A DNA stretch of 64,000 nt from Microbacterium barkeri (GTDB taxonomy: Bacteria > Actinomycetota > Actinomycetes > Actinomycetales > Microbacteriaceae), in NCBI RefSeq assembly GCF_027921765.1, contig NZ_BSEJ01000014.1:1-64000 (forward strand). The letters are read 5' to 3'. The position numbers and the translations under genes are program-made. Below the pieces are notes generated by a model. It did no database searches. It had not been told where the DNA came from and saw nothing but the letters and a program-made list of their open reading frames with translations. Shown piece by piece: positions 53,474-64,000 of the stretch (position 1 is the first letter of the stretch; every line of letters starts with the position of its first letter).

Positions 53474-56290
53474 ATGCCACGTACGTCCGCCGCGTCGAAG
53501 AGCCCGGGAACCAGAAGCACCCGCGGGGCCTCGAAGGATGAGGCCGTGGCCGCTCCGCGCCCGCGCAAGAAGGCCGATCCGGCTCCCAAGCGCTATGTCG
53601 ACGAGGCCGAGCGGCAGCCCCTGCTCGTCCGGGGATGGAACGGCCTCGCTCGCGCGGTGGGCGGCCTCTTCCGCGCGTTCGGGCCCGAGGTCCTCGAGAA
53701 GGACCAGCGCCGCGACGGCTTCCCGCTCCTGCTCGTGCTGCTCGCGATCGCGGGAGCCGTCAACGAGTGGTTCTTCATCGGCAACGAGATCGCCGTTCAG
53801 ATCAGCGCCTACTCGTTCGGCCTGCTGATCGGCCGCGCGGCCTTCATCTTCCCGATCCTCCTGCTCCTGCTGGCCGGCTGGTTCTTCCGCCATCCGTCCT
53901 CGGTGAACGACAACGGGCGCGTGGGGATCGGCTTCGGCATGCTCACCGTGACGATCGCGGGCTTCCTGCACGTGGCAGGCGGGCGCCCCAAGCCGGTCGA
54001 GGGCGTGCTCGCCCTGAGCGAGGCGGGCGGCGTCTTCGGGTGGCTCGTCGCCGAGGCCATGGCCTTCCTCATCACGGACGTCGGCGCATACGTCGTGCTG
54101 TCCCTGCTCGCCGTGCTCAGCGTGCTCATCCTCACCAAGACGCCGCCGAACCGCATCGGCCAGCGGCTCGGCGACCTGTACCTGTGGATGTTCGACGCCG
54201 AGCGCACCGCGCCGGAGAGCCGCGAGAAGCCCGCCAAGGGCGCGACGGCCCCGACGAAGGTGCTCGAGGGCGACGAGCCCGACGAGGGCAAGGACGCCGG
54301 CGTGCCGTGGTGGCGGCGGAACAAGTCCGGCCGCGAGGAGGACCCCGAGGTCGTCTCGGAGCCGCAGGACCTCACCGAGCTGCTCACCGACCAGACCGAT
54401 CGCGGCTACGACCAGGCGATCGTGACGTCGTCGCCGGCGGCCGACGACATCCGCACGGACGACCCGGACGACGCGGTGACGGAGGTGCTCACCTCCTCGG
54501 TGCTCGCCGGGCTGCGCGGCGACGGCGCCGAGCGACGCACGGGCCTCGTGGGCGACGGAGACGACCTCGACGACGAGACCGACGACCTGCCGGGATTCAC
54601 CGGCTTCGGGACCGACGGCCCCGGCGGCCGCGGGCCGCAGCCGCCCTCCCAGCCGTACGTGCTGCCGTCGCCGACCGCACTCGCGTCGGGCCCTCCGGCC
54701 GTCGCGCGCTCCGAGGCCAACGACCGCGTGGTCGCCCAGATCACGAGCGTCTTCGAGCAGTTCAAGGTCGATGCGCAGGTCACCGGGTTCTCGCGCGGCC
54801 CGACCGTGACGCAGTACGAGATCGAGCTCGGGCCCGGCGTCAAGGTCGAGAAGATCACCCAGCTCTCGAACAACATCGCCTATGCCGTCGCGTCGAACGA
54901 CGTGCGCATCCTCGCCCCGATCCCGGGCAAGAGCGCGATCGGCGTGGAGATCCCGAACGCCGACCGCGAGACGGTCGCGCTCGGCGACGTGCTCCGCTCC
55001 GCCGCGGCCCAGAAGTCGACGCATCCGCTCACGATCGGCGTCGGCAAGGACGTCGGCGGCGGCTTCGTCGTGGCGAACCTCGCGAAGATGCCCCACCTCC
55101 TGGTCGCGGGTTCGACGGGCTCCGGAAAGTCGAGCTTCGTGAACTCGATGATCACGAGCCTCCTCATGCGCGCCAAGCCGAGCGAGGTGCGCATGGTGCT
55201 GATCGACCCGAAGCGGGTCGAGCTCACGAACTACGCGGGCGTGCCGCATCTCATCACCCCGATCATCACGAACGCGAAGAAGGCCGCAGAGGCTCTCCAG
55301 TGGGTCGTGAAGGAGATGGACATGCGGTACGACGACCTCGCGTCGTTCGGATTCCGCCACATCGACGACTTCAACCGCGCGGTCGTCGCGGGGGAGGTCG
55401 ACGTGCCGGCCGGCAGCGAGCGCGTGCTGAAGCCGTACCCCTACCTCCTCGTCGTCGTCGACGAGCTCGCCGACCTGATGATGGTGGCTCCCCGCGACGT
55501 CGAGGACTCGATCGTCCGCATCACGCAGCTCGCACGCGCGTCCGGCATCCATCTCGTCCTCGCCACGCAGCGGCCGTCCGTCGACGTCGTCACCGGCCTC
55601 ATCAAGGCCAATGTGCCCTCGCGCCTCGCGTTCGCGGTCACGAGCGTCACCGACAGCCGCGTCATCCTCGACCAGCCGGGCGCCGACAAGCTCATCGGCC
55701 AGGGCGACGCCCTGTTCTCGCCCATGGGCTCGTCGAAGGCGCTCCGTGTGCAGGGCGCGTGGGTGACCGAGGAGGAGATCGAGAAGGTCGTCGCGCACGT
55801 CACGGGGCAGGCGCGGCCCGAGTACCGCGCGGATGTTGCGGAGGCGCTCGAGCCGAAGAAGAAGGAGGTCGACGAGGACATCGGAGACGACCTCGAGCTG
55901 CTCCTCGCCGCGGCCGAGCTCATCGTCACGAGCCAGTTCGGCTCGACGTCGATGCTCCAGCGCAAGCTGCGCGTGGGCTTCGCGAAGGCCGGCCGCCTCA
56001 TGGACCTGCTCGAGTCGCGAGAGATCGTCGGACCCTCCGAGGGCTCGAAGGCCCGCGACGTGCTCGTCACGCCCGAGCAGCTGCCCGGCGTGCTCGCGAA
56101 GCTGCGCGGCGAGGAGCCGCCCGCTGCCGCTCCGGCGGCTCCCTCGCCCGAGGCGCCCTCGGCGCCCGACGCCGACGACCGCTATGCCGACGACCCCATC
56201 GAGGCGCAGTTCGCCGGCCGAGAGGTCGTCGACGAGAGCGAGTCCGAGGACGCCTGGGGTCTGACCGGGCGCGACGAGCCGCGCTACTGA
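53474..56290 (+). CDS. ftsK: DNA translocase FtsK/SpoIIIE
   Basis: A septal DNA pump that segregates chromosome termini. The 938-residue protein has a basic cytoplasmic start, about four membrane helices between roughly residues 90 and 240, an acidic linker, then the motor domain: [22 protein letters not shown], Walker [12 protein letters not shown], Walker [13 protein letters not shown], and [22 protein letters not shown]. The C-terminal gamma winged helix ([23 protein letters not shown]) would read KOPS/SRS-type sites. It precedes pgsA by 25 nt. Confidence 0.96.
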   Translation: MPRTSAASKSPGTRSTRGASKDEAVAAPRPRKKADPAPKRYVDEAERQPLLVRGWNGLARAVGGLFRAFGPEVLEKDQRRDGFPLLLVLLAIAGAVNEWFFIGNEIAVQISAYSFGLLIGRAAFIFPILLLLLAGWFFRHPSSVNDNGRVGIGFGMLTVTIAGFLHVAGGRPKPVEGVLALSEAGGVFGWLVAEAMAFLITDVGAYVVLSLLAVLSVLILTKTPPNRIGQRLGDLYLWMFDAERTAPESREKPAKGATAPTKVLEGDEPDEGKDAGVPWWRRNKSGREEDPEVVSEPQDLTELLTDQTDRGYDQAIVTSSPAADDIRTDDPDDAVTEVLTSSVLAGLRGDGAERRTGLVGDGDDLDDETDDLPGFTGFGTDGPGGRGPQPPSQPYVLPSPTALASGPPAVARSEANDRVVAQITSVFEQFKVDAQVTGFSRGPTVTQYEIELGPGVKVEKITQLSNNIAYAVASNDVRILAPIPGKSAIGVEIPNADRETVALGDVLRSAAAQKSTHPLTIGVGKDVGGGFVVANLAKMPHLLVAGSTGSGKSSFVNSMITSLLMRAKPSEVRMVLIDPKRVELTNYAGVPHLITPIITNAKKAAEALQWVVKEMDMRYDDLASFGFRHIDDFNRAVVAGEVDVPAGSERVLKPYPYLLVVVDELADLMMVAPRDVEDSIVRITQLARASGIHLVLATQRPSVDVVTGLIKANVPSRLAFAVTSVTDSRVILDQPGADKLIGQGDALFSPMGSSKALRVQGAWVTEEEIEKVVAHVTGQARPEYRADVAEALEPKKKEVDEDIGDDLELLLAAAELIVTSQFGSTSMLQRKLRVGFAKAGRLMDLLESREIVGPSEGSKARDVLVTPEQLPGVLAKLRGEEPPAAAPAAPSPEAPSAPDADDRYADDPIEAQFAGREVVDESESEDAWGLTGRDEPRY

Positions 56291-56303
56291 CGCCCGCGCC
56301 TGA

Positions 56304-56309
56304 CAGACT
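56304..56309 (+). promoter_or_regulatory. -10-like box of pgsA
   Basis: CAGACT, 6 nt before the pgsA ATG. pgsA may also be read through from ftsK. Confidence 0.4.
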
Positions 56310-56315
56310 GAGGCC

Positions 56316-56897
56316 ATGAGCATCCCCCGCCAGCTCCCCAACGCGATCACGGTCGTGCGCATCCCGCTCGCGATCGTGTTCTTCGTGCTCCTGCTCATCG
56401 GGGGCCATCTCGGCGAGGGAAGCCTTCCCCTGCGATGGACGGCGGCCATCCTCTTCATCGTCGCGATCTCGACCGACTGGGTCGACGGCTACCTCGCGCG
56501 CCGCTACGACATCGTGAGCGACTTCGGCAAGCTCTGGGATCCGATCGCCGACAAGCTGCTCACGGGCGCGGCCTTCGTCGGGCTCGCGATCCTCGGCGAG
56601 ATGGCGTGGTGGATGGTCGTCGTCATCCTCGTCCGGGAGTGGGGGATCACGATCCACCGCTTCGTGGTCGTCCGGCAGCACGTCGTGGCCGCCGCCTGGA
56701 TGGGCAAGCTCAAGACCGCGTTCCAGGGGGTGGCGCTCGGGTGGGCGCTCCTGCCGTTCTGGCTTCTCATCGGCGAGCCGGCGTTCGCGGTCATCACCCT
56801 CATCCTCATGTGGATCGTCGTCGTGCTCACCGTGGCGAGCGGCGTCGACTACGTGCTCGCGCAGATCCGCGGAGCGCGGGCGGACGCCGGTGAGTGA
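56316..56897 (+). CDS. pgsA: CDP-diacylglycerol-glycerol-3-phosphate 3-phosphatidyltransferase
   Basis: Makes phosphatidylglycerol phosphate in the membrane. The 193-residue protein carries the CDP-alcohol phosphotransferase motif in DWVDGYLARRYDIVSDFGKL followed by DPIADKLL, i.e. D-G-x2-A-R-x8-G-x3-D-x3-D. About five membrane helices are predicted. The stop overlaps the GTG start of cinA. The ftsK-pgsA-cinA-clgR order is standard for actinobacteria. Confidence 0.95.
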   Translation: MSIPRQLPNAITVVRIPLAIVFFVLLLIGGHLGEGSLPLRWTAAILFIVAISTDWVDGYLARRYDIVSDFGKLWDPIADKLLTGAAFVGLAILGEMAWWMVVVILVREWGITIHRFVVVRQHVVAAAWMGKLKTAFQGVALGWALLPFWLLIGEPAFAVITLILMWIVVVLTVASGVDYVLAQIRGARADAGE

Positions 56898-57390
56898 CGT
56901 GAAGCGCGAGACGTTCGCGGTCGCGAACGAGCTCCTGCGCCGGCTGTCGGCGCGCAACTGGAGCATCGCGACCGCGGAGTCGCTCACGGGGGGCCTGCTG
57001 TCGTCGGCGATCATCGAGGTGCCCGGCTCGTCGCAGCGGATGCGCGGCGGCGTGGTGGCCTACGACACCGCGATCAAGCACAGCGTGCTGGGCGTCGACG
57101 CGGCCCTCCTCGAGGAGCATGGCGCGGTGCACCCGGACGTCGCGCGCGAGATGGCGGCCGGAGCGCGGCGCACGCTCGCGCTGGCCGACGAGGACACCAT
57201 GGTGGGGCTGTCGACGACGGGGATCGCCGGCCCGGCGTCGCCGGACGGGCAGCCGGTCGGGACCGTGCACGTCGCGGTCGCCACGCCCGAGCGCGTCGTC
57301 GTGGCCTCGCACCTGTTCGACGGCGACCGGGCGGAGATCCGGGCGAGCGCCGTGCTCGCGGCCCTCGATCTCGCGGTCGCAGAGATCTGA
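56890..57390 (+). CDS. cinA: CinA-type nicotinamide-nucleotide amidohydrolase
   Basis: A 166-residue protein that corresponds to the CinA C-terminal (PncC) domain only: SIATAESLTGGLLSSAIIEVPGSS, RGGVVAYDTAIKHSVLGV, and GLSTTGIAGPASPDGQPVGTVHVAV. It deamidates nicotinamide mononucleotide to nicotinate mononucleotide. The start is GTG 56890, overlapping the pgsA stop. Confidence 0.93.
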   Translation: MSDVKRETFAVANELLRRLSARNWSIATAESLTGGLLSSAIIEVPGSSQRMRGGVVAYDTAIKHSVLGVDAALLEEHGAVHPDVAREMAAGARRTLALADEDTMVGLSTTGIAGPASPDGQPVGTVHVAVATPERVVVASHLFDGDRAEIRASAVLAALDLAVAEI

Positions 57391-57516
57391 GGGCGGGCAC
57401 TGGGCGGATTCTCGGCGTGAGCGGCGCCCCGCCCCGTGTCAAGCGGGATTAAATTGGTCTCATCGGTGTTGTACTCTGATGCATCCGTCGGATGGTGGAG
57501 TGAGGAGGGGATAGTC
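57391..57516 (+). promoter_or_regulatory. Promoter region of clgR
   Basis: A 126-nt interval, locally AT-rich (GGGATTAAATTGG). TACTCT at about 57474-57479 is a -10 candidate. GAGGAGGGG at 57502-57510 is the ribosome site for ATG 57517. Confidence 0.45.
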
Positions 57517-57831
57517 ATGATCCTGGTTCGTCAAGAGATCGGCGACGTTCTGCGCGGCTTCCGCCAGCAGAAGGGCCAGACCCTCCGTCAGGTCGCGAGC
57601 AAGGCGAGCGTCGCGCTCGGATACCTGAGCGAGGTCGAGCGGGGCCAGAAGGAGGCCTCGAGCGAGATCCTCGCCTCGGTCGCCGAGGCGCTCGACGTGC
57701 CCATCTCCACGATCTACCGGACGGTGGGCGATCGCATCGCGGTGCTCGAGGGACTCGACGTGCAGGCGTTCCCCGACGTCGTGCCCGACGACCTCATCGC
57801 CGAGGTCGAGCCCGAGCTGTCCTTCCGCTGA
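57517..57831 (+). CDS. clgR: ClgR-like XRE-family regulator
   Basis: A 104-residue DNA-binding protein with one Cro/CI helix-turn-helix: IGDVLRGFRQQKGQTLRQVASKASVALGYLSEVERGQKEAS. Sequence, length and position between cinA and recA match ClgR, which activates clp protease and DNA repair genes in actinobacteria. The frame is open to 57436, but the GAGGAGG and family homology fix the start at 57517. Naming relies partly on synteny. Confidence 0.9.
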   Translation: MILVRQEIGDVLRGFRQQKGQTLRQVASKASVALGYLSEVERGQKEASSEILASVAEALDVPISTIYRTVGDRIAVLEGLDVQAFPDVVPDDLIAEVEPELSFR

Positions 57832-57837
57832 CCGCGC

Positions 57838-58056
57838 ATGCGCCGCAGCGAGTTCCTGCGCGCCGTCGACGCCGAGTTCGGCGGTCGCGCGGCCTCGCTC
57901 GTGCACGACCTGGTGCTCACGGGCATCGGGCGCACCGCCCAGGAGGCGCTCGAGGTCGGCGTGCCTCCGCGCGACATCTGGGAGGCGCTGTGCATCGAGA
58001 CGGACGTCCCTCCCGCACGCCGGCACGGAGCCGGCCGGCTCGAACCGCGACGCTGA
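57838..58056 (+). CDS. DUF3046 family protein
   Basis: A 72-residue conserved protein of unknown function. The DUF3046 pattern MRRSEFLRAVDAEFG ... DLVLTGIGRTAQEALEVGVPPRDIWEALC is clear. It begins 6 nt after clgR and is found between clgR and recA in many actinobacteria, so it is co-expressed with clgR. Confidence 0.9.
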   Translation: MRRSEFLRAVDAEFGGRAASLVHDLVLTGIGRTAQEALEVGVPPRDIWEALCIETDVPPARRHGAGRLEPRR

Positions 58057-58104
58057 ACCCGCGCCCCGCCGTTCGATTCTCGGATCGCGTTCATCGGCGT
58101 GTCA

Positions 58105-58120
58105 TCGAAGGTGCGTTCGA
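58105..58120. promoter_or_regulatory. SOS box of recA
   Basis: TCGAAGGTGCGTTCGA differs by one base from the actinobacterial LexA site TCGAAC-N4-GTTCGA. It lies just upstream of TAGTCT (58129-58134), the likely -10 box of recA, so recA and recX should be damage-inducible. Confidence 0.8.
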
Positions 58121-58317
58121 AGAGAGCGTAGTCTCGTGCACAACGTGGTTCCGGGACGATATCCCTCCACAGATGCGGCGGTCCGGCGGCGATGTCGGTG
58201 GTCCTCCGTAGCGTGGGAGTCGGCATCAGCGCCACGCGCCTTGTCGCAGTCCTCGGCCATCCGGTCGGAGCGCGACAGCCTACAGGCGGCGGTTCACGAG
58301 TGGAGAAGGAACAGGAA
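58121..58317 (+). promoter_or_regulatory. recA promoter and leader
   Basis: TAGTCT at 58129-58134 implies a leader of about 175 nt before ATG 58318. The leader is open in the recA frame from ATG 58192, but GAGAAGGA (58303-58310) is placed for ATG 58318. I see no defined RNA motif. Confidence 0.5.
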
Positions 58318-59379
<1,062 letters not shown>

Positions 59380-59386
59380 GGCGCGC

Positions 59387-60322
59387 ATGAGCGACGTGGC
59401 CGACGGGGGCGAGGGCGACCTCGCCCCCGTGATCCCGCTCTTCGGTGGGAGGGGGCCGGTGGCACCCTCTCACCCCACGCGCCGCACGCGCCCATCCGAT
59501 GACGCCGACCGCGGGGCGGCCGGCGTCGCCGATCCCGCGAGGTCGGCGCATCCGGCCGGGAGGGCGAGCCGGCACGCGGCGGACGGCGCCATCCCCGGCG
59601 ATGCCATCCCGAGCGGCGTCGCGTCGACGAGCGGCGACGACGCGGATGACGCCCGAGCGTCCGACGAGGCGTCCGGCGAACGCTGGCACACGACCTGGCG
59701 GGATCTCGGGGCCGGTGAGCGGCGCATCGCTCCCGTCCCGGCTGTCACGACGACCGTGCGCGACGGCGTGCGGTTCGTGGAGGTCGCTCCTGCCGTCGAC
59801 CCCGCTGGTTCCGAGGACGAGCGGGGGCCATCGGAGGTCGCCGACGCTGCGGAGGCTCGGCTGCTGAAGGCGCTGCGTTCGCGCTCGCTCTCCGTGAGCG
59901 AGGCGCGCATGCGGCTGCGGAAAGACGAGGTCGACGCGGGCCTGATCGACGAGATCATCGACCGGCTGGAGCGGCTCGGCGCACTCGATGACGCCGCCCT
60001 CGCGGAGCAGCTCGTCCACGCCGGCACGACGCGCAAGAACCAGGGGCGCCGCGCGATCGCGCAGGCGCTGTCGTCCCGCGGCATCCCGCGCGACGTGATC
60101 GACGCCGCGCTCGACGACCTGCCCGACGACGACGAGGAGCGCGCGCTCGAGTTCGCGCGCGGGAAGGCGCGGAGCCTCGTGCGCTATGACGACGACACCG
60201 CTCTCCGGCGGCTCGTCGGCCAGCTCGCGCGGCGGGGGTTCGGCGGCTCGCTCGCGATGACCGCGGCGCGTCGCGCACTCGACGAGGCACGCGGCGGCGG
60301 TCACAGCGTGCGGTTCCGCTGA
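59387..60322 (+). CDS. recX: Regulatory protein RecX with long N-terminal extension
   Basis: Binds RecA filaments and limits their activity. The RecX three-helix repeats occupy about residues 155-311 (LLKALRSRSLSVSEARMRL, IDRLERLGALDDAALAEQLV, GRRAIAQALSSRGIP). The first ~150 residues are Ala/Asp/Arg-rich and likely disordered; this makes the protein twice the usual RecX length. It is in an operon with recA. Confidence 0.92.
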   Translation: MSDVADGGEGDLAPVIPLFGGRGPVAPSHPTRRTRPSDDADRGAAGVADPARSAHPAGRASRHAADGAIPGDAIPSGVASTSGDDADDARASDEASGERWHTTWRDLGAGERRIAPVPAVTTTVRDGVRFVEVAPAVDPAGSEDERGPSEVADAAEARLLKALRSRSLSVSEARMRLRKDEVDAGLIDEIIDRLERLGALDDAALAEQLVHAGTTRKNQGRRAIAQALSSRGIPRDVIDAALDDLPDDDEERALEFARGKARSLVRYDDDTALRRLVGQLARRGFGGSLAMTAARRALDEARGGGHSVRFR

Positions 60323-60356
60323 GCGATCCCTCGGCGCGCCCGCGGGGAGCGGAACG

Positions 60357-60362
60357 TAGAAT
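60357..60362 (+). promoter_or_regulatory. -10 box of miaB
   Basis: TAGAAT, 9 nt before the miaB ATG; no Shine-Dalgarno. Confidence 0.55.
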
Positions 60363-60371
60363 GTCCTGGTC

Positions 60372-61919
60372 ATGACTACGCCATCCAGCGCCCCCACGCT
60401 CATCGAGCCCTCGCCCGCAGCCTTCGACGCACAGGGACGCGCTCGCTCGTACGAGGTCCGCACCTTCGGGTGCCAGATGAACGTGCACGACTCCGAGCGC
60501 CTCTCCGGCTCGCTCGAGAGCGCCGGCTACGTCAAGGCGGCGCCCGGCGAGGAGGCCGATCTCGTCGTCATCAACACGTGCGCGGTCCGCGAGAACGCGT
60601 CAGGCAAGCTCTACGGCACGCTCGGTCATCTCAAGTCCCGCAAGGACGCCCACGCGGGCATGCAGATCGCCGTCGGCGGCTGCCTCGCCCAGATGGACAA
60701 GGAAGCCGTTCTCGAGCGCGCCCCATGGGTGGACGTCGTCTTCGGAACCCACAACATGGGCTCGCTGCCTGAGCTCCTCGAGCGGTCGCGCCACAACGGC
60801 GAGGCCGAGGTCGAGATCCTCGAGTCCCTCGAGGTGTTCCCGTCGACCCTCCCGACCAAGCGCGACTCGACCTACTCGGGATGGGTCTCGATCTCCGTCG
60901 GGTGCAACAACACCTGCACGTTCTGCATCGTCCCCAGCCTGCGCGGCAAGGAGAAGGACCGTCGGCCCGGCGACATCCTCAGCGAGATCCGCCTGCTCGT
61001 CGACGACGGCGCGATCGAGGTCACCCTGCTCGGCCAGAACGTGAACACCTACGGCGTCGAGTTCGGCGATCGCGAGGCATTCGGGAAGCTGCTCCGCGCC
61101 GCCGGCGAGATCGAGGGCCTCGAGCGCATCCGCTTCACGAGCCCGCACCCTGCGGCCTTCACCGACGACGTCATCGCGGCGATGGCCGAGACCCCCGCGG
61201 TCATGCCGCAGCTGCACATGCCGCTGCAGTCGGGCAGCGACAGCATCCTCAAGGCGATGCGCCGGTCCTACCGCAGCGCCAAGTTCCTCGGGATCCTCGA
61301 TCGTGTCCGCGAGCGCATCCCGCACGCCGCGATCTCGACCGACATCATCGTCGGCTTCCCGGGTGAGACGGACGCCGACTTCGAGGACACGCTGCGCGTC
61401 GTCGAGCAGGCGCGGTTCGCGAACGCGTTCACGTTCCAGTACTCGATCCGCGAGGGCACGCCGGCGGCGACCATGCCGAACCAGGTTCCGAAGGAGGTCG
61501 TGCAGGAGCGCTACGACCGCCTCGTCGCCCTTCAGGAGCGCATCTCGCTCGAGGAGAACCACAAGCAGCTCGGCCGTTCGGTCGAGGTGCTGGTGTCGAC
61601 CGGCGAGGGGAAGAAGGACGCCGCGACCCACCGCCTCACGGGCCGCGCGGAGGACAACCGGCTCGTGCACTTCGAGCTGCCGGACGGTTCGGAGCGCCCG
61701 CGCCCCGGCGACGTCGTGACCGTCGAGATCACGCACGCCGCGCCCTTCCATCTCCTCGCGGACAGCCCCGACGGCGCGCCGCTGCGCATCCGGCGCACGC
61801 GCGCGGGCGACGCATGGGATCGCTCGCAGGCGGAGTCGTGCGCCGTGCCCGCGGCACCCGGCGCGAGCGCCTCGGGCGCCGTGCGGCTCGGCCTGCCCAC
61901 CATCCGCGTCGGCGTGTGA
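60372..61919 (+). CDS. miaB: tRNA-2-methylthio-N6-dimethylallyladenosine synthase
   Basis: A radical-SAM methylthiotransferase acting on A37 of tRNA after MiaA. The 515-residue protein has the N-terminal cluster cysteines ([22 protein letters not shown]), the radical SAM triad CNNTCTFC, the TRAM domain, and a Pro/Ala-rich C-terminal extension beyond the TRAM domain. miaA follows with a 4-nt overlap. Confidence 0.96.
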   Translation: MTTPSSAPTLIEPSPAAFDAQGRARSYEVRTFGCQMNVHDSERLSGSLESAGYVKAAPGEEADLVVINTCAVRENASGKLYGTLGHLKSRKDAHAGMQIAVGGCLAQMDKEAVLERAPWVDVVFGTHNMGSLPELLERSRHNGEAEVEILESLEVFPSTLPTKRDSTYSGWVSISVGCNNTCTFCIVPSLRGKEKDRRPGDILSEIRLLVDDGAIEVTLLGQNVNTYGVEFGDREAFGKLLRAAGEIEGLERIRFTSPHPAAFTDDVIAAMAETPAVMPQLHMPLQSGSDSILKAMRRSYRSAKFLGILDRVRERIPHAAISTDIIVGFPGETDADFEDTLRVVEQARFANAFTFQYSIREGTPAATMPNQVPKEVVQERYDRLVALQERISLEENHKQLGRSVEVLVSTGEGKKDAATHRLTGRAEDNRLVHFELPDGSERPRPGDVVTVEITHAAPFHLLADSPDGAPLRIRRTRAGDAWDRSQAESCAVPAAPGASASGAVRLGLPTIRVGV

Positions 61920-62833
61920 CGCTCGCGGATTCGCCGCGGCTCTGGGCCGTCGTCGGAGCGACGGGAACGGGCAAGAGCGACCTCTCGCTCGACATCGCCG
62001 AGGCGGTCGCCGCGGAGGGTCGGCACGCCGAGATCGTGAACGCCGACGCCATGCAGCTCTACCGCGGCATGGACATCGGCACGGCCAAGGTCCCCGTGGC
62101 CGAGCGCCGTGGCATCCCGCATCACCTCCTCGACGTCCTGGAGGTGACCGAGGAGGCCGCCGTCGCGCGCTACCAGGTCGACGCGCGCGCGGCGATCGAC
62201 GCCGCGCTCGCCCGCGGGCACGATGCGATCCTCGTCGGCGGATCGGGGCTCTACGTCTCGAGCGTGCTCTTCGACTTCCGCTTCCCGCCGCGCGACGCGG
62301 CTCTGCGTGCGCGCCTCGAGGCCGAGCTCGAGACCTCGGGGCCCGGCGCGCTCTACGCGCGTCTGCAGCAGGAGGACCCGCAGACCGCCGCCCGCGTCGA
62401 CCCGCGCAACGGCCGCCGCATCGTGCGCGCCCTCGAGGTCCTCGCGCAGGGCGCGTCCACGCACGGCGCCGCTCTCCCGGAGGCGCCCGAGCTGTGGCGT
62501 CCGGCGACGATCCTCGGTCTCCACCTCGAGCGGGCGGCCCTCGTCGAGCGTCTCGACCGGCGCGTCGAGCGGATGTGGGACGAGGGTCTCGTGGGGGAGG
62601 TCGAGCACCTCCGCACGCAGGGGCTCGAGCAGGGGGCGACCGCGCCGCGGGCGATCGGCTACGCCCAGGCGCTCGCGCAGCTGGACGGCGCCCTCTCCGA
62701 GGAGGACGCGATCGCCGAGACGCAGGCGCTCACGCGCCGCTACGCACGACGGCAGGTCTCGTGGTTCCGGCGGTACCCCGAGGTGCGCTGGTTCGAAGCG
62801 GGCGCTGTCCCGCTCGTCGACGCCCTGCGCTGA
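61916..62833 (+). CDS. miaA: tRNA dimethylallyltransferase
   Basis: Adds the dimethylallyl group to A37 of tRNAs reading UNN codons. The 305-residue protein shows [17 protein letters not shown] (P-loop), [37 protein letters not shown], and AIGYAQAL. The start is GTG 61916, overlapping the miaB stop. The two modification genes form one operon. Confidence 0.96.
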   Translation: MTLADSPRLWAVVGATGTGKSDLSLDIAEAVAAEGRHAEIVNADAMQLYRGMDIGTAKVPVAERRGIPHHLLDVLEVTEEAAVARYQVDARAAIDAALARGHDAILVGGSGLYVSSVLFDFRFPPRDAALRARLEAELETSGPGALYARLQQEDPQTAARVDPRNGRRIVRALEVLAQGASTHGAALPEAPELWRPATILGLHLERAALVERLDRRVERMWDEGLVGEVEHLRTQGLEQGATAPRAIGYAQALAQLDGALSEEDAIAETQALTRRYARRQVSWFRRYPEVRWFEAGAVPLVDALR

Positions 62834-62879
62834 GCCCGCCCGACGTCCCCGTGCCCCGGCCGCCGCCATCCCGCGGCCA

Positions 62880-62885
62880 TAGACT
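62880..62885 (+). promoter_or_regulatory. -10 box of dapF (leaderless)
   Basis: TAGACT, 6 nt before the dapF ATG. Confidence 0.6.
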
Positions 62886-62891
62886 GGGGGG

Positions 62892-63764
62892 ATGACGGAG
62901 ATCCAGTTCACCAAGGGACACGGCACGGGCAACGACTTCGTCATCGTCGCCGACCCGGAAGGCGAGCTGGACCTCACCGACGACCAGATCGCGGCGCTGT
63001 GCGACCGGCGCTTCGGCATCGGCGCGGACGGCCTGCTGCGCGTGGTGCGCTCGGTGGCGCTCCCGGAAGGCGCCGCGTCGCTCGCGGAGGAACCGGCCGC
63101 CGAGTGGTTCATGGACTACCGCAACGCCGACGGCTCGAAGGCCGAGATGTGCGGCAACGGCACGCGCGTGTTCGCGCGCTATCTGCTCGACGCCGGCCTC
63201 GCCGACCTGCCGGCGGGCTCGACGCTGCCGATCGGCACTCGCGCGGGCGTCAAGGACATCACACGCAGCGAGACGGGCTTCCAGGTCGACCTCGGGCGAT
63301 GGCGCGCCGAGCCGGGCGACCCGCTCGTACGCGCGCGGGGCCTCAGCGTCGCACGGCCGGGCCTCGGCATCGACGTCGGCAACCCGCACGTCGTGGTGGC
63401 GCTCGCCTCCGAGGAGGAGCTCGCCGGCCTGGACCTCACGCTGCAGCCGATCATCGACCCGGTGCCGCCCCACGGAGCGAACATCGAGTTCGTCGTCCCG
63501 CAGGGCGTGAAGGACGGCATCGGACGCATCCGCATGCGCGTGTTCGAGCGCGGCGTGGGTGAGACCCTCTCCTGCGGAACGGGGACGGCGGCCGCGGCCC
63601 TCGCGGTCCGCGACTGGGCGGGCGCCGACGCCCCTGACTTCTGGCGGGTCGACGTGCCCGGCGGAACGCTCGGGGTGCGGATGTTCCCGACCGAGGAGGG
63701 CGAGCACGTCGCGCTCTCGGGACCGGCGACCCTCGTGTTCTCGGGGACCGTCGCGCTCGCCTGA
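62892..63764 (+). CDS. dapF: Diaminopimelate epimerase
   Basis: Converts LL- to meso-diaminopimelate for lysine and cell-wall synthesis. The 290-residue protein has [10 protein letters not shown], the two catalytic cysteines in [11 protein letters not shown] and [12 protein letters not shown], and DVGNPHVVV. The stop TGA is directly followed by the stop of the converging exporter gene. Confidence 0.96.
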   Translation: MTEIQFTKGHGTGNDFVIVADPEGELDLTDDQIAALCDRRFGIGADGLLRVVRSVALPEGAASLAEEPAAEWFMDYRNADGSKAEMCGNGTRVFARYLLDAGLADLPAGSTLPIGTRAGVKDITRSETGFQVDLGRWRAEPGDPLVRARGLSVARPGLGIDVGNPHVVVALASEEELAGLDLTLQPIIDPVPPHGANIEFVVPQGVKDGIGRIRMRVFERGVGETLSCGTGTAAAALAVRDWAGADAPDFWRVDVPGGTLGVRMFPTEEGEHVALSGPATLVFSGTVALA

Positions 63765-63780
63765 TCAGGCGAAGGCGAGC
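63755..63780. terminator. Palindromic junction between dapF and exporter stops
   Basis: GCTCGCCT (63755-63762) pairs with AGGCGAGC (63773-63780), and TCGCCTGATCAGGCGA in the middle is a perfect 16-bp palindrome that contains both stop codons (TGA and, on the other strand, TGA). A shared weak terminator is likely. Confidence 0.5.
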
Positions 63781-64000
63781 GTCGTCGCGAGCGCCGCCAT
63801 GATCACCGCGATCGCTCCGTCGAGGATGCGCCACGAGCGCGGGGAGCGCAGCCAGCGCGCCGCGACGCGCGCCATCGCCGTGAGGAAGGCGAACCAGACG
63901 GCGCTTCCCAGCACCGCGCCGAGGCCGAAGAGCCAACGGGCGTCGCCGTAGCTCGCGGAGATCGAGCCCAGCAGCAGCACGGTGTCGAGATACGTGTGCG
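63765..64000 (-). CDS. LysE/ArgO-type amino-acid exporter, C-terminal part
   Basis: Seventy-eight residues of the C-terminus are visible; the gene continues beyond the window. HTYLDTVLLLGSISASYGDA is the characteristic C-terminal motif of LysE/ArgO exporters, followed by two membrane helices (WLFGLGAVLGSAVWFAFLTA and a final one ending TTLAFA). Family members export lysine, arginine or related amino acids. Position next to dapF is consistent with, but does not prove, lysine export. Confidence 0.8.
   Translation of the reverse strand, partial: HTYLDTVLLLGSISASYGDARWLFGLGAVLGSAVWFAFLTAMARVAARWLRSPRSWRILDGAIAVIMAALATTLAFA

Overview
The window is about 71% G+C chromosomal DNA from a high-GC actinobacterium, most likely Microbacteriaceae and probably Microbacterium or a close relative. 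Evidence: dense GC3-biased genes, the actinobacterial order pgsA-cinA-clgR-DUF3046-recA-recX-miaB-miaA-dapF, a pnp leader that resembles the Actino-pnp RNA, an SOS box of the TCGAAN6TTCGA type, and many genes with a TANNNT box only 6-9 nt before the start codon, which suggests leaderless transcripts. I see no rRNA, tRNA, prophage, IS element or CRISPR array.

Layout. 1-7358: the translation and cofactor backbone infB, rbfA, truB, ribF, interrupted by mutY, a lipoprotein and two small membrane proteins. 7362-25110: deoC, a lipoprotein, an SNF2 helicase, pfkA, a DUF559 nuclease-like gene bracketed by 51-nt palindrome-ended repeats, a CpdA-type phosphodiesterase, oligopeptidase B, aspA, an FAH-family hydrolase, a PrsW-like protease, two tandem LuxR regulators, an FKBP isomerase and a YceI protein. 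25162-36821: an MFS exporter, rpsO, an acyltransferase, a luciferase-like monooxygenase with its FMN reductase, a DedA protein, a glycosyltransferase-SGNH fusion, and a TetR regulator divergent from a sugar ABC importer. 36822-44084: pnp with a structured leader, an aldo/keto-reductase-like protein, a histidine phosphatase, a second DUF559 gene bracketed by its own 76-nt repeat family, and dapB. 44114-53376: SDR/osmC, thioredoxin/DUF4395, thyA-folA, a GH51 arabinofuranosidase divergent from a LacI regulator, dapA and rnj. 53474-64000: ftsK, pgsA, cinA, clgR, recA, recX, miaB, miaA, dapF and a partial LysE-type exporter.

How the genes work together. The backbone covers translation initiation and ribosome maturation (infB, rbfA, rpsO), tRNA modification (truB, miaB, miaA), RNA decay (pnp, rnj), recombination and chromosome segregation (recA, recX, ftsK), diaminopimelate synthesis (dapB, dapA, dapF), and thymidylate/folate synthesis (thyA, folA). 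Accessory genes sit between backbone genes as self-contained modules with their own regulators.

The most unusual feature is the pair of DUF559/Vsr-like nuclease genes (12376-13299 and 41557-42387, both minus strand). Each has one repeat copy just 3' of the gene and an array of the same repeat starting about 160-170 nt 5' of the start codon. The two repeat families differ in sequence, but both have constant length and palindromic ends. This looks like a nuclease gene paired with its own repeat family, comparable in layout to REP/RAYT systems; the functional link is inference.
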